Positions 43,984 through 54,690 of a stretch of DNA of 64,000 bases are shown in pieces. A program made the translations under genes and the position numbers. Source of the DNA: Pectinophora gossypiella (taxonomy: Eukaryota > Arthropoda > Insecta > Lepidoptera > Gelechiidae); NCBI RefSeq assembly GCF_024362695.1, contig NC_065407.1, forward strand, positions 9,176,001-9,240,000. The letters run 5' to 3'. The notes beneath the pieces are model-generated. The model made no database searches. It had not been told where the DNA came from and saw only the letters and a program-made list of their open reading frames with translations. Numbering within the stretch: the first letter of the stretch is position 1; every line of letters starts with the position of its first letter.

Positions 43984-44887
43984 TGTAAACGGACTACGGA
44001 TGGCAACTCAAAACCTCAAATTTGCGTTATTTTATTTTTTGTAATGATTATCATGCTTTATCTAAGCACCTATACTTATTTTTATTGCAAAATAATGACA
44101 GGAGGTCTACAAGCGATGTAATGATATAAAATGTAATATAATATAATTAATTACATTATAATAATTTATAATATAATTCCTACAATTAAATAAAGAGCAA
44201 TGACCCGTGGCCTGTGTCTCTGAAAATATTAAGTCTATTACCATTACAAATGCCTAATCACGCTTTCTTATCCGAGGCAATCACAGGCAAACGCCCTATT
44301 TAACGGGGCTGAAGGCGCCTATCGTGATCTCTCATCTTTATTCTATAGGATGGTCTTCATTTTCGGAATTATTTATACAGTGGTAAGCAGGCCTGGAGCC
44401 AGGGTCCCCCAGTATTCTGGGGGCTTTATATACGATGGATTACGCATTCTTCTTTTACACTATTGTGTGTAAATTAATGTTATTAAAAAAATAAAGGCAC
44501 ATGAATGTCTTTCTTTTTTCAAAATTAGCGTTTCCTTGACGACGTCTGTGTTGGTAGACAAGTCTTGAGACTTGTAGAATTTGAATACTGCTTCTTGACA
44601 TGTCAATTTAGTTCGTTCGAAAAGCTCTTTTCCAAAACCAACTTTTCTAAAGTGAGTTGGGTGTTGGGTCTAGGTGTTTTTAGCAACCTGAAGTAGTCGA
44701 TCGTAAAACTATGTTCATACGCATATACCTAGCACTAGGGCGTATATAGACTGTTTTTGTATGTTTATGGTACTTACGTATTAGATTTTAATTTTGTTTA
44801 CCTTTAAGTGATTTATTGATAGTATCTTGAAGAGTTTATGCGGTTGATTGAGCCTGTATTCAGCCGTGGGTCACGTATATACATGAT
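43984..44887. other. Non-coding stretch with SINE-A scrap
   Basis: Near 44838-44887 lies 'gcggttgattgagcctgt' with a worn SINE-A tail, just before MITE M. Otherwise nothing recognised. Confidence 0.4.
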
Positions 44888-45006
44888 TTTAGTGACATCG
44901 TAACGAAAACTTTGAGGCATGAATCAGACCATGATTCAAATTAATCCATTAATTAATTAATTGAATCATCCCCCTTCGTATTTATTTCGCTGTCCCTAAC
45001 ACCCTG
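44888..45006. mobile_element. MITE M, internally deleted copy 3
   Basis: Left 'tagtgacatcgtaacgaaaa' and right 'gctgtccctaacaccctg', with TA after the right end. The middle shrank to about 120 bp in total. Confidence 0.8.
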
Positions 45007-45011
45007 TATCA

Positions 45012-45190
45012 TTATGTGAAATGATTCCGTGCTTCGGACAGCACGTGAAACTGTTAAACCTGGTTACTAGCTAAAACACCACCAACCTCCACCCGACCAT
45101 CGTGGTGGAAAATGCTCCGTACCTCCTCCGGTTGATTGAAGGGAGGGCGGTGCCCCGCAGTAGGACGTAGGATTAGGCTGTGTATGTTAC
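45012..45190 (+). repeat. SINE-A, 5'-truncated fragment
   Basis: 'gattccgtgcttcggacagc', a worn core, 'cctcctccggttgattgaag' and 'gcagtaggacgtaggattag'. No head. Confidence 0.75.
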
Positions 45191-46675
45191 TTTATATACG
45201 ATGGATTACGCATTCTTCTTTTTAAAAATTTTCAAGAAATTTTAGGGAGGTATGGTCTAAGCCCCTGGCTAAGGTCCTGTTGCTAAACCCTTTTAAATAG
45301 TGGATGATAAATGACTTTGAAGATTTAGTAAGATCAGCTTTTGATCGAAGATTTTGAGCTTGTATATTAATATAGTATATTTTATGAGCGCGTTGGATTA
45401 TGCTGGGTGGGATCAAAGAGTAAAGAATTATAATCGTGAATTAAATTTGTGGGAATTAAATCTATTTATTGTTCCTCCTACCTCTAACCTTCTCATCCCC
45501 CCCTTTCCTACACATAGTATCCCCTTTACTTATAAGGTAGGTACTTGTATAAGTTATGTGAGTTGTAATGACAAATAAATGGATTCGTATTTTAAACAAT
45601 AAATTAATATTATTATTATAGTCTTAAAAATTCATTTCTACTGCGTTTTATTATATTTTATTGTTTATTTTATCTAGTTTTTATTGACAAAATGATAACA
45701 AGTAACGAAATTTACTTATTTGTTTACTCACGAACAACATCAAAAAGTAAACTGTTTATTCGATTCAATAAGGTTGGGTTGGGAAAGCCAATAGAAACCA
45801 ATTTGGTAGATATAGGGGAAAGATCATTTACATATAGAAATGCAATGAAATTGCGGTTCTGTGTGGAGCTGAAAGGAACCTATTTAATAAAACGTCTTGA
45901 ACCAAATAAGAAAATTCACCAGCTAATAGAATGATTGCGAGTACAGGTAATGTAATTATTTATATTCATTCCACATTCATTCATTTGACATACCAAGCTA
46001 AACTAGTGTTAGTTGGCTACCAGTACAACTTTTTTTATTGATGTGACTTATTGTAGGTTTGTCTCGGATGGCATTAACTTCTTGGCCGGAAACTAGTGCA
46101 TGGATAATTCATTTTTTTTAACGTGTGTAAGTTATGCAATAAATAAATAAATAAATGTATCCCTGAATATAGATAAGTAGTGACCTAGTAGCAGTAATAT
46201 AGTAATGTACTCTAGTCTATTGATAGACTATCAATTTCGAAAAAACAAGCAATAGTTTGGATAGGCTATTGACAATCCTATCGATAGGTAGTAAAATATC
46301 GATAGTTTGGCAACGCTACCTCCTCCATTGCATCTGTCGTTTCTAAGGTTAGGGGTTCCAACACCTTTAAGATAATGGAATACCCACGAAACTACCTTAT
46401 ATTTTATAGAACCCTATATCAGTTTTGTACAAAAAGACACTGTAAGTAATGCAAATAACAACAATAATTATGGACATCATATTTTAAAAGTGAAATCCTT
46501 TATTTCATTACTTTATCATGTAATGAGATGCTTTAATAAATTCACGAAATCCTGGTGATTTATCTATTAAACCCCTACATTCCGTGAAACTTCTTTTAGG
46601 AATCGCCTAGGCAAATTGAAAGTAGATATTATAATATTCATCATTATTACACGTTAAGTTGCGTTATGTGTTACG
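45191..46675. other. Non-coding stretch with repeat D scrap
   Basis: A short piece of the repeat D start lies at about 46028-46092 ('gtgacttattgtaggtttgt'). An 80-codon frame at 45692-45934 has no motif. Confidence 0.4.
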
Positions 46676-46793
46676 TGTAAGTAAGTTATCGTTACATGAG
46701 TCATGTCAAGAGCCTTTGCCGGCTCAATAATGACCCTGACACCAGGGTTGATGAGGTTGGTAATCCCCCTCACAACCCACCCGACAAGACTAG
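46676..46793 (+). repeat. SINE-B tail fragment
   Basis: 'tcgttacatgagtcatgtca', 'accagggttgatgaggttgg' and 'cacaacccacccgac': the last third of SINE-B. Confidence 0.8.
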
Positions 46794-46944
46794 ACATTAA
46801 GCTTAAGGTAAATATAATTATAGACGATAATATAAAGACGGGATAACGACCTTGAGATATTGAGTTATATGTAAGAGGGAGAAAGAAACATATCCTAGGA
46901 AATTACCATTCGTTTCTTATTATCAAAATACATAACATAAATAG

Positions 46945-47105
46945 CCTATATGCGTCCCACTGCCGGCACTCACCTTGATAGTGATCAATCGGGGTATGGA
47001 GCATACTCCACCACGCTGCTACAGTGCGGGTCGGTGGAGGCATTTGGGGTAGTAGTTCGGGACTAACGGTTTAACGTGATTTCCGGAGCATGAAATCATC
47101 TTACT
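46945..47105 (-). repeat. SINE-A, reverse fragment
   Basis: 'tatgcgtcccactgccgg', 'gtatggagcatactccacca' and the worn core 'ggactaacggtttaacgtg'. No head. Confidence 0.75.
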
Positions 47106-47589
47106 CTCCAACGCAATATTTGTTTTGGCAATTTGTTTTGTGAGAACATGAGTCTTTTCATACATAAAATGTCAATAAAATCGGGATTTAAGATCGAGTT
47201 ATTTTTATACCAAAAGTAGAAAAATAAAAAATTATGGGTGTGTATTAGTTGTCCAACATGAAGGGTTACATGTCGATCCTTGTCTACATAGTTAACATGA
47301 AAGAAGCCCCCTTACAAATACATTCAGCAGGTGGCAGTAATACATATCACGCTAGCAGGGGATTGAAAAGGTTTATTCTCGGTACATTCAATACGAATAA
47401 AAAAGAACTACAAAAATAGATTGACGATACAGTTCACATTGGCCTAACGGCTTACGGTTGGAAAGATTTTGAGATTGACGTGGATGCTATTAAAATGTAA
47501 TAACTATAAGTCACTGGAAATTATACTAAGTACTGATTAAAATTACGATAGCTCAATAAGTATTATGTTGGTATATCTACTAAACAAAA
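47106..47589. other. Non-coding stretch
   Basis: Nothing recognised. Confidence 0.4.
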
Positions 47590-47744
47590 CAGGGGGGTTA
47601 AAATGGCCATCGAAGCAATTCATCTAAGAAAGCAATATTGCTATTTGACTATAATTGTTTGCATTTCGCACTTACTTTTATATGCACAAATGGCTAGATT
47701 GCTTTCTTAGATGAATTGCTTCGATGTTGCTATTTTAACGCCTG
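47590..47744. mobile_element. MITE N, copy 1
   Basis: Inverted ends: 'atcgaagcaattcatctaag' on the left, and 'tagatgaattgcttcgatg' on the right, with similarity extending to 'gttaaaatgg' and 'attttaacgcc'. About 155 bp, no coding capacity. A second copy lies at 49284. Confidence 0.88.
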
Positions 47745-47935
47745 CTTTATTTTGATTATCAAAATTTTTCGTGATATTGCGATCGGCAGTAATGATAATA
47801 ATTCGAATTTTTGAATTTTGACCTCTCAATAATACTTATTTATCAACACGGTCAAATGAATGATGGAATGATAATGTCGTGGTTTCACTGCGTGCTTTAT
47901 AATATTTTAAATATATAGTGGTAAATGTTTATACT

Positions 47936-48266
47936 TCTTCTATCATGTGGGTTGTGAGGTGGAGTACCAACCTCATCAACCCTGGTGTCAGGGTTACTAT
48001 TGAGCCGCCAAACGCCCCTGTCATGGCTCATGTAACAACTTCTTACTTACATCAGTAAATAGTAACCGGGACCAACAGCTTAACGTGCCTTCCGAAGTAC
48101 GGATCATCTGACTATCGGAAAATCTGGTGATCAGCAAGTAATGTTCTAATCAAACAAGGGACCACAAAGTATTTTTTTTGATACCTCCCCGCCGGGAATC
48201 TAATCTGGGACCTCCGGATCGTGAGCCCAACGCTCAACTACTGGACCACAGAGGTCGTTAGTTAAA
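47936..48266 (-). mobile_element. SINE-B, reverse full-length copy
   Basis: From the tail 'tatcatgtgggttgtgaggt' to the head 'ctactggaccacagaggtc'. Short repeat 'gtttatact' on both sides (47927-47935 and 48267-48275) is a plausible 9-bp TSD. The B box is mutated ('gggaatctaatctgggacc'). Confidence 0.88.
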
Positions 48267-48275
48267 GTTTATACT

Positions 48276-49283
48276 AAAAGAGATAATGTAAGGCGTTTGT
48301 GAATAATAATTGTGGAGTGTGGGTATATTATTCATGTTTCCGAGATATAAGAAACACTAAAATATACGACTTTCTTTGACACGACATTGCCTCGGATGGC
48401 ATTTACTAAGAACTTGGCCGAAAAATAATGTGATACAACCTCAACCGAAGCGTTAGTATGAATATGTAGGATTATACTTCCAGTAAGTACTTATTTGACG
48501 TTCTATACGCGTCTTCTCGTAAAAAGAATACATTTAAGGAACAGGAAGCTTAAACACGAAAGACCCGTGCAGCGCATCTGTCGATAAATCATAAAAATAA
48601 CACCAAATATCTATCCGCCTTAATCGTAAATCATAGATAGGGGTAGCGCAACGCCAGTGCGCCGTACCCTTTATTTTCGCGTTTTTATGGAAACTTGTCT
48701 GAAAGAAATGGTTTATTTATACAAGTATTCATAGAGTGGCTTTATTTCTACCCGCGGATGTGTCCATATATATGCTGACGACGTTATTTATGTTTATTTT
48801 CCCAAAATATATAAGTATAGGTACCTATACAAATTTAGTTCTAACAAAGAATATGGTTCAAAAACCTGCTTACGGTACACCTTAGAAATTTGAAAGGGTT
48901 ATGGTTTTTGATTGTTTATTTGGTAATGGTTTTGATGAGCTATAATACAAGTATACTTGTAGACTTGGAGTCTCCTTGTTTCTGTCTACATAAGTACAGT
49001 CTCTTGTGAATATACATAGTAAGTAAGAGCAGAGGTATTAATAATCAGGTTGGGGTGGCGCGACGGCTATTGAAGGCGTAACGATTATTGCAGCCATTCA
49101 CCCGAAAGCTAACTGAGGTTCCCATTAATTGGATTGCCATTGGTTGTTTGCTATTGTAATGTACAAACATAAACAAAGCCAGCCTTCGTAATATTACTAT
49201 TATTTGTGTTCAATTTGGTCTCCATAAATCGTTTCATTAAAAAATATTTTTTGATAAACTTTTATTATTAAATACTATTTGAG
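48276..49283. other. Non-coding stretch
   Basis: A short piece of repeat D start near 48388-48422 ('gcctcggatggcatttacta'). A GC-richer block at 48590-48690 has no frame. Confidence 0.4.
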
Positions 49284-49451
49284 AACTGGATGGTTAAAAA
49301 GGCTACAACGAAGCAGTTCATCTAAAAAAGCAATATTGCAATTTGACGTTTACGCGTATAAAAATAAGTGCGCAATGCAAACAAATGTCAAATAGCAATA
49401 TTGTTTTTTTAGGTGAATTGTTTTGATGTGATCTTTTTGATCCCCCCAGTT
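49284..49451. mobile_element. MITE N, copy 2
   Basis: 'gcagttcatctaaaaaagca' on the left and 'tttttttaggtgaattgttt' on the right, with outer ends 'aactgg' and 'ccagtt'. Same inner part as copy 1 ('gcaatattgc', 'caaatagcaatattg'). Confidence 0.87.
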
Positions 49452-50307
49452 CACTTATTATTATTATTATTACTTTGCTATTGAAATTTTCTGGGCCAAA
49501 TAATATATCTGAAATTCTGAATAGATTATACTATATTATATTTAAAAAATTATCAAGATTTATTTTTAGGTTTCTGATATAAACTTAGAGAAGCCTTTTA
49601 CTATTTAAAAAAAAAACACATATTACAAACACGTATTATTTACATATTTATCTCATAAGTCTGCGACTCAAAAACTGTTTACCACTTTTACTAGCATTGC
49701 AAAGTCGCTAAGTACTCCAACGTTCAAAAGCCTCAAACGTTCATCTGAGATAAACAAAATTATGTAAACTACGTATACGTGGCGCTTATTCAAAACAGAT
49801 AAATTTGCATAAGACGGCCATGTCATATTCCGCGGCGTCGAAGGCTCCCAAGAGGAGGCGTCATGGAAATGCAAGAGATCAACTTTCTTGATCAAAAGGG
49901 TACAAAAATGTAAATGGAAAACTATATCGTAAGACCTCCACATTTCGACACTCAGCTAGACCTAATACTACTGTGCACAGGATGGTGCGAGACTAAAGCA
50001 TATTGTGATTAAAAAGTGAGCGCGTGCGAAAGATACTTTTTCACAACAGCTGAAGTTCTATAGTATGCCTACGAGTAGTATTGATACGCGCCGAAACGAC
50101 TTCGTTAGTATGTTCAAGTATTTTTTTCAATATTTTAAATTGAACGAGCTGGATTCGTCGAGAAAAACTGAAAAACGGTCAAACTAGACAGTTTTGATTG
50201 GACAAACCGTATGTAGTTATACAAACAAGGCCGTCAAAGTGACGTTACAATATTTTTTTGCGTTTGGTATGGTAGAGAAAATAATCAAAATAAAACTTTA
50301 AAAACTA
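49452..50307. other. Non-coding stretch
   Basis: No gene recognised. A 91-codon minus-strand frame (49943-49668) lacks any motif. Confidence 0.4.
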
Positions 50308-50682
50308 AAACCCGACTACGGAAAAATCACGCTCTAAAAAGTATGAAACAAGAAATTAGGTATATTTCTCTGAAATTCTTCCGAATTGTGATTGTAGATA
50401 TACGTGGTCGTAAGCCGTGATAAATAAATTGGCATACAACCGCAGCTATCGGCTATCTTCTAAACATAACTATTTGGAAGAATTTCAGAGAAATATTCTT
50501 GTTTGATACTTTTTACACCGGACAATTAAGATGCTTCAACTGACACCTCATTTGTTAAATTCTGACAGGTGGTTTAGAAGTTAGGTTGGAACAGACGTGC
50601 ATACACACGCACACAAACATATACTTACATACATAGCGGTCTAACACATAACCCTCCTTTTTTTCGTCGAAGTCGGGTAATT
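50308..50682. mobile_element. Palindromic element P
   Basis: An inner inverted repeat of about 45 bp: left at about 50336-50388 ('tatttctctgaaattcttcc'), right at about 50471-50515 ('ggaagaatttcagagaaata'). An outer, shorter pair is 'cccgactacg' and 'cgaagtcggg'. The stretch 'cataaccctcctttttttcg' near the end is common in lepidopteran repeats as I know them. No frame. Confidence 0.7.
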
Positions 50683-51228
50683 AAGTGATAAAAATAAATG
50701 CTGAAATAGGCTTTGATTGAATCTCCAATAACAAATTAAGGATAAGATTACTGATAGAACTAAAATTGAATTTAAAAAGATTTCAAAACAAGGAAAAGAT
50801 AATTTTGCGGCAATTTTTAAGCAGAGAATCTACTTAGAGAGTAATCTGTCCTATTATGATAGCTTACTGTTTTTAGGATAGAATTGTTCGGCATCTTCAA
50901 TCGGGGAATAGGATTTACTTCTATTACGTTTTCCGATTGCGTGAGCACCGCACGGATTCAAAAACACCCCGTGGTTGTTTCGCCATAAACAGTCATCAAC
51001 ATCCACGCTCGTATCGGACAAATTCCTTTGATCTTGTTTAGGGTAAATCTTTTCGATTTATATGTTAATTTGGAAATTTGAATCTTCCGCGGCAACACCG
51101 CCGGGTGTTACTTGCTAATCTCAATTCCTGTCTAACGCCAGCTTTGTTTTATCCTTTCAATTTCAAATCTTAATACCTTTGCTGATGTTGATATGATTTT
51201 ATGAATCCTGACGCTTTAGTAGAAGGTC
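50683..51228. other. Non-coding stretch with GC-richer block
   Basis: About 50930-51140 is richer in GC and free of recognised repeats; could be regulatory, but nothing proves it. Confidence 0.35.
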
Positions 51229-51240
51229 AATGATGATTTG

Positions 51241-51547
51241 AGTGGTAGAGCGTTGGTCTCTCGATCCGGAGGCCCCGGGTTCGAATCCCGGTGGGGACAT
51301 ATTACAAAAATACTTTGATCCCTAGTTTGATTAGGAAATTACAAGCTGATCACCTGATTGTCCGAAAGTAAGACGATCCGTGCTTCAGAAGGCACGTTAA
51401 GCCGTTGGTCCCGGTCACTACTTACTGATGTAAGTATGTAGTCGTTACATGAGCCATGTCAGGGGCCTTTGGCGGCTCAATATTAACCCTGACACCAGGG
51501 TCGATGAGGTTGGTAATCCACCTCATTACCCACACGATAAGAAGAAG
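51241..51547 (+). mobile_element. SINE-B, head slightly truncated, with TSD
   Basis: 12-bp TSD with one mismatch (51229-51240 and 51548-51559, 'aatgat' then g or c then 'atttg'). The body starts in the A box ('agtggtagagcgttgg'), B box 'ggttcgaatcc', core 'ttaagccgttggtcccggtc', and the tail to GAAGAAG. Confidence 0.92.
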
Positions 51548-51559
51548 AATGATCATTTG

Positions 51560-52334
51560 TGAAAAATATTGCCCTCTTCCTGGATAATTCAGGTAAAAAA
51601 AATAAAAAATATATTTGCTGAGATAAGCATCTTTCTGTTATTTTGTATGTGGTGTTTCCTAATTAATGTAGGGTATGTTTTAATATTGTTTCGTAACGAG
51701 TTTATTACATTCAAAATATATTTTTGATTTATATTTTTGTACAGTGTTCTATATTTCAGTTTGGTCATTATAACCTGATTACTTATTAAGTTTTATCTGG
51801 TAAAATGAGCTGCAATTAATTCATAAAATAACTGCAGTTAAAAAGCTGGTTAGGACGAAGTAAAGCATAATTATATTTGGAGCTAAGCTAAAACTTAACT
51901 AAGCAGGAAAAGAGTTTCTTATAAAAACGCGTATGGTATAACGCTGCAGTTTTCTTAAGTATACGACGTAATATACAAACCGAGTATTTCTTCTTACGAG
52001 TAGGTGAAATTTCTTTGCGAAGCACAAATTTTATCGAGCACTCGTAATTTTCTTTGATCCCTCATCTATATTCAATGATCCAAGGACCGTAACGCTTCGT
52101 AAGCGAATTCATTATACCCATGTGCTTTGTATAGATCGCACGGCGGGAATCGATCAGCCTCCTGAATACTCTTTGGTTTTATATAAACGCATATGTAATA
52201 AATAGGAAGTCGCTACGGCAATCCCTAGAAGTAAAACGGGTGTTTTGCATTCTGAAGTCAGTTCGAATAACCTGTGACGGCAATTCCTTGTAGGTACTTC
52301 TACTTCTTTTTTTTGTATTTTATACCGACCTGGG
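51560..52334. other. Non-coding stretch
   Basis: Nothing recognised. Confidence 0.4.
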
Positions 52335-52510
52335 ACCTGACAGCACGCATCCATAGCACGCATCCGTAGCACACATCTTTAGCACGCATCCTTCCATAAA
52401 ATCTTAGTTGAATCCGTTTCCACCGGTGCTATGCTATGTGCACCAATGTGATGACTGGTGGATATCAAACGCATCCGTAGCATCGTAGCATAGCACATCT
52501 CTGGTGGAAA
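52335..52510. repeat. Short tandem units and inverted repeat
   Basis: At 52340-52392 there are about four units like 'agcacgcatcc'. Then an imperfect inverted pair: 'gtttccaccggtgctatgct' (about 52425) and 'agcatagcacatctctggtg' (about 52485). Looks like a small non-autonomous DNA transposon or its relic. Confidence 0.6.
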
Positions 52511-52895
52511 GGCACCTTTATGGTCCGTCCGGGCCAGGCAATGCAGCATGGTGAAGCATCATCCAAACGCCCTTCGAAAGATAAGATAAAACGGATCTCT
52601 CTCTCTCTCTTCTTCTGGCTCGTTTCCATCAACTTGGGTTCACTGGTCCTGTGTCGTCTCTCGTTGTAATTTTGCATTTTGGAGATCTTTCTTCACGATT
52701 GCAATCCGGTAGGGTCCTACTGCACCCTCTAGCCATAGCGTTCGTTTCAAGCACTTTTATGATGCTAATAAAACGATGATGAAATGAAACGGATATCTGA
52801 TGTTTATGTTGCATAATATAATAAGTATTTTATGTCAGAAACTAAGGAGTTTATTTGAAGACAGTCTATAAGAGTGCAAACAGATACTAAGTACC
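52511..52895. other. Non-coding stretch
   Basis: A CT microsatellite near 52595-52613. No gene recognised. Confidence 0.4.
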
Positions 52896-52905
52896 GTATT
52901 TTGTT

Positions 52906-53195
52906 TGAGGAGCTCGGTGGTGCAGCGGTAAACGCGCTCGGTAACGATTGTTGAAGTTAAGCAACTTTCGGAAAGGCCGGTCATAGGATGGGTAACCACA
53001 AATAAAATCATCTCGAGCTCCTCCGTGCTTCGGAAGGCAAGGTAAGCCGTTGGTCCCGGCTGCATTAGCAATCGTTAATAACCATCAATCCGCACTGAGC
53101 CCGCGTGATGGTTTAAGGCCCGATCTCCCTATCCATCCATAGGGAAGGCCCGTGCCCAACAGTGGGGACGTTAATGGACTGATGATGATGATGCT
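52906..53195 (+). mobile_element. SINE-C (tRNA/5S composite head), plus-strand copy with TSD
   Basis: 10-bp TSD 'gtattttgtt' at 52896-52905 and 53196-53205. Order: tRNA-like 'ggtggtgcagcggtaaacgc', 5S-like 'gaagttaagcaactttcgg', 'cataggatgggtaacca', core 'gtaagccgttggtcccggct', body 'cgatctccctatccatccat', tail 'cccaacagtggggacgttaa' and GAT repeats. Confidence 0.93.
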
Positions 53196-53205
53196 GTATT
53201 TTGTT

Positions 53206-53687
53206 ACGGTGATGTTTTTGTAAGCCTCGTACGGTACTTACTGCACAGATAAATGTCAATTTAATTTAGACCCATTTCACAGCAGTGTTTCTTTTTTAGA
53301 TATCCCAAGGATGGCCCCATTTGTTTCACCATGTTTTTTCATGAATTCCATAGTAATGTAAATAATAGATTGACGGTTTGGGTCCTTTGTAAGGGATGTT
53401 AGATCAAATGGCGGAAGCATGTCGTTTTTAAGCGAATTACTTTTAATTTATAGACCATTTCACGTTCAAATTAGAAACGTGTTAGAATGCGAGGGGTGTT
53501 GGTAAGGCATTGTTTTAATGTGGTGTCATTATTGTTAATTTTCTTCTTTTTTATTTGTTGCGAGATATTCAACAAAACCTACCTTTAATCTAAGAAAAAA
53601 AAAATGTGAGAACTTCTGAGTAGTCTTACCAGTTGAACTTTAACGAATTAATAATAATAGCAAACCCATCAAAGGTTAAAAAAAAAT
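53206..53687. other. Non-coding stretch
   Basis: Nothing recognised. Confidence 0.4.
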
Positions 53688-53747
53688 TCGACCTTGCGAC
53701 CTCAAAGTGAGACGCAAGCGTCCTACCAACTGGGCTACCACGGCTCC
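53688..53747 (-). repeat. SINE-E head only
   Basis: On the minus strand 'gagccgtggtagcccagttg' (A box) and 'tcactttgaggtcgcaaggt' (worn B box). tRNA-like, but without an acceptor stem, so not a tRNA gene. Confidence 0.65.
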
Positions 53748-54061
53748 ATGTATCAATAAAAAATAACCTATGAAAATAGACTTCCTTTGAAAGGTATAAA
53801 CTTGTGTGGTGAGAAAGTAAGAATGACATTTGGGCTCCTAGGGATTCCAAGTGAACAAAGATAGCCTGTAACCATTTGGCAATATTGCTACTTAAAATTC
53901 TTCCCGCGTTCATATCAGTTTGTACCTAAGTATATCGAAATGGAGGACATTTTGAAGGGAGTTTATCGTATCTTTATTGAAGTAAATGTAAGTATAAGTA
54001 GTGGTGTATTTCTGAATAAAGATTTTAATAATAATTTGCTGGTACTCAGTCAGGGCCGAAG
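53748..54061. other. Non-coding stretch
   Basis: Nothing recognised. Confidence 0.4.
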
Positions 54062-54135
54062 ATTTCAAATCAAATCAAATCAATATTAAATATACTTTAT
54101 TGCACACAACACACAAAACAAATTTACACAAATGG
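54062..54135 (-). repeat. LINE 3' tail
   Basis: Plus strand shows 'caaatcaaatcaaatcaa' and 'tatactttattgcacacaac': reverse of an AATAAAGTATA 3' end with a simple-repeat tail, typical of jockey/CR1-like LINEs. Confidence 0.6.
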
Positions 54136-54372
54136 ATTTCCAATGTTGTTTTAGGTTTATTTTATAACGACATCAATTATTATCCAAACAACTGTTTGTC
54201 TAAGTAAATACTCAGATAAGGGTTGAGCGATTGTTCTGAACTTATATTTATTCATTTATCCCTTTAACTATTTTGTTGACAAATGGCGTTGTATCCCTAC
54301 GGATTTCATTTTATTTAATGTTCTACCGGTCATCCAGGCGCTGTGAGATCCGTGTGTTTGTTTTAGAGATGT

Positions 54373-54690
54373 GGGAGCAGGGGTAGCCCATGTGGAAGAA
54401 CGCTAGACTCTCACTGTAAAGTCGCAGGCTCGAAACCCAACACGGACCTAAACCAATGCTCTACAAATTTGCTTTCGAATTCATGTTTGAATTTTAAATG
54501 CTTATCGCGTGCTTAGCGGTGAAGGAAAACGTGCGTTTCGGAGGCATGTGGACTAACCTGTATTGGGCTGGTTTTACCGTCGCGGATTGAAAGGTCAGAC
54601 AGGTAGTCGATTCTGTAACAAACCGGACCTGTCAAATCCTTAGGTTTGGTAAGCCTGTGAAAAAGGGATAATGCTATGGAGATGATGATG
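54373..54690 (+). mobile_element. SINE-E, full-length plus copy
   Basis: Head 'ggggtagcccatgtggaaga' with 'gtcgcaggctcgaaaccc' at the B-box position, 'ttagcggtgaaggaaaacgt', 'cctgtcaaatccttaggttt', end 'gaaaaagggataatgctatg' with GAT repeats. No clear TSD. Confidence 0.85.

Noticed and set aside
52930..53000. 5S rRNA-like blocks
   Set aside because: Only the internal promoter part is present and it is joined to SINE sequence, so it is not a 5S gene.
53688..53747. Isolated tRNA-like stretch on the minus strand
   Set aside because: Lacks the 3' acceptor half and matches the SINE-E head.
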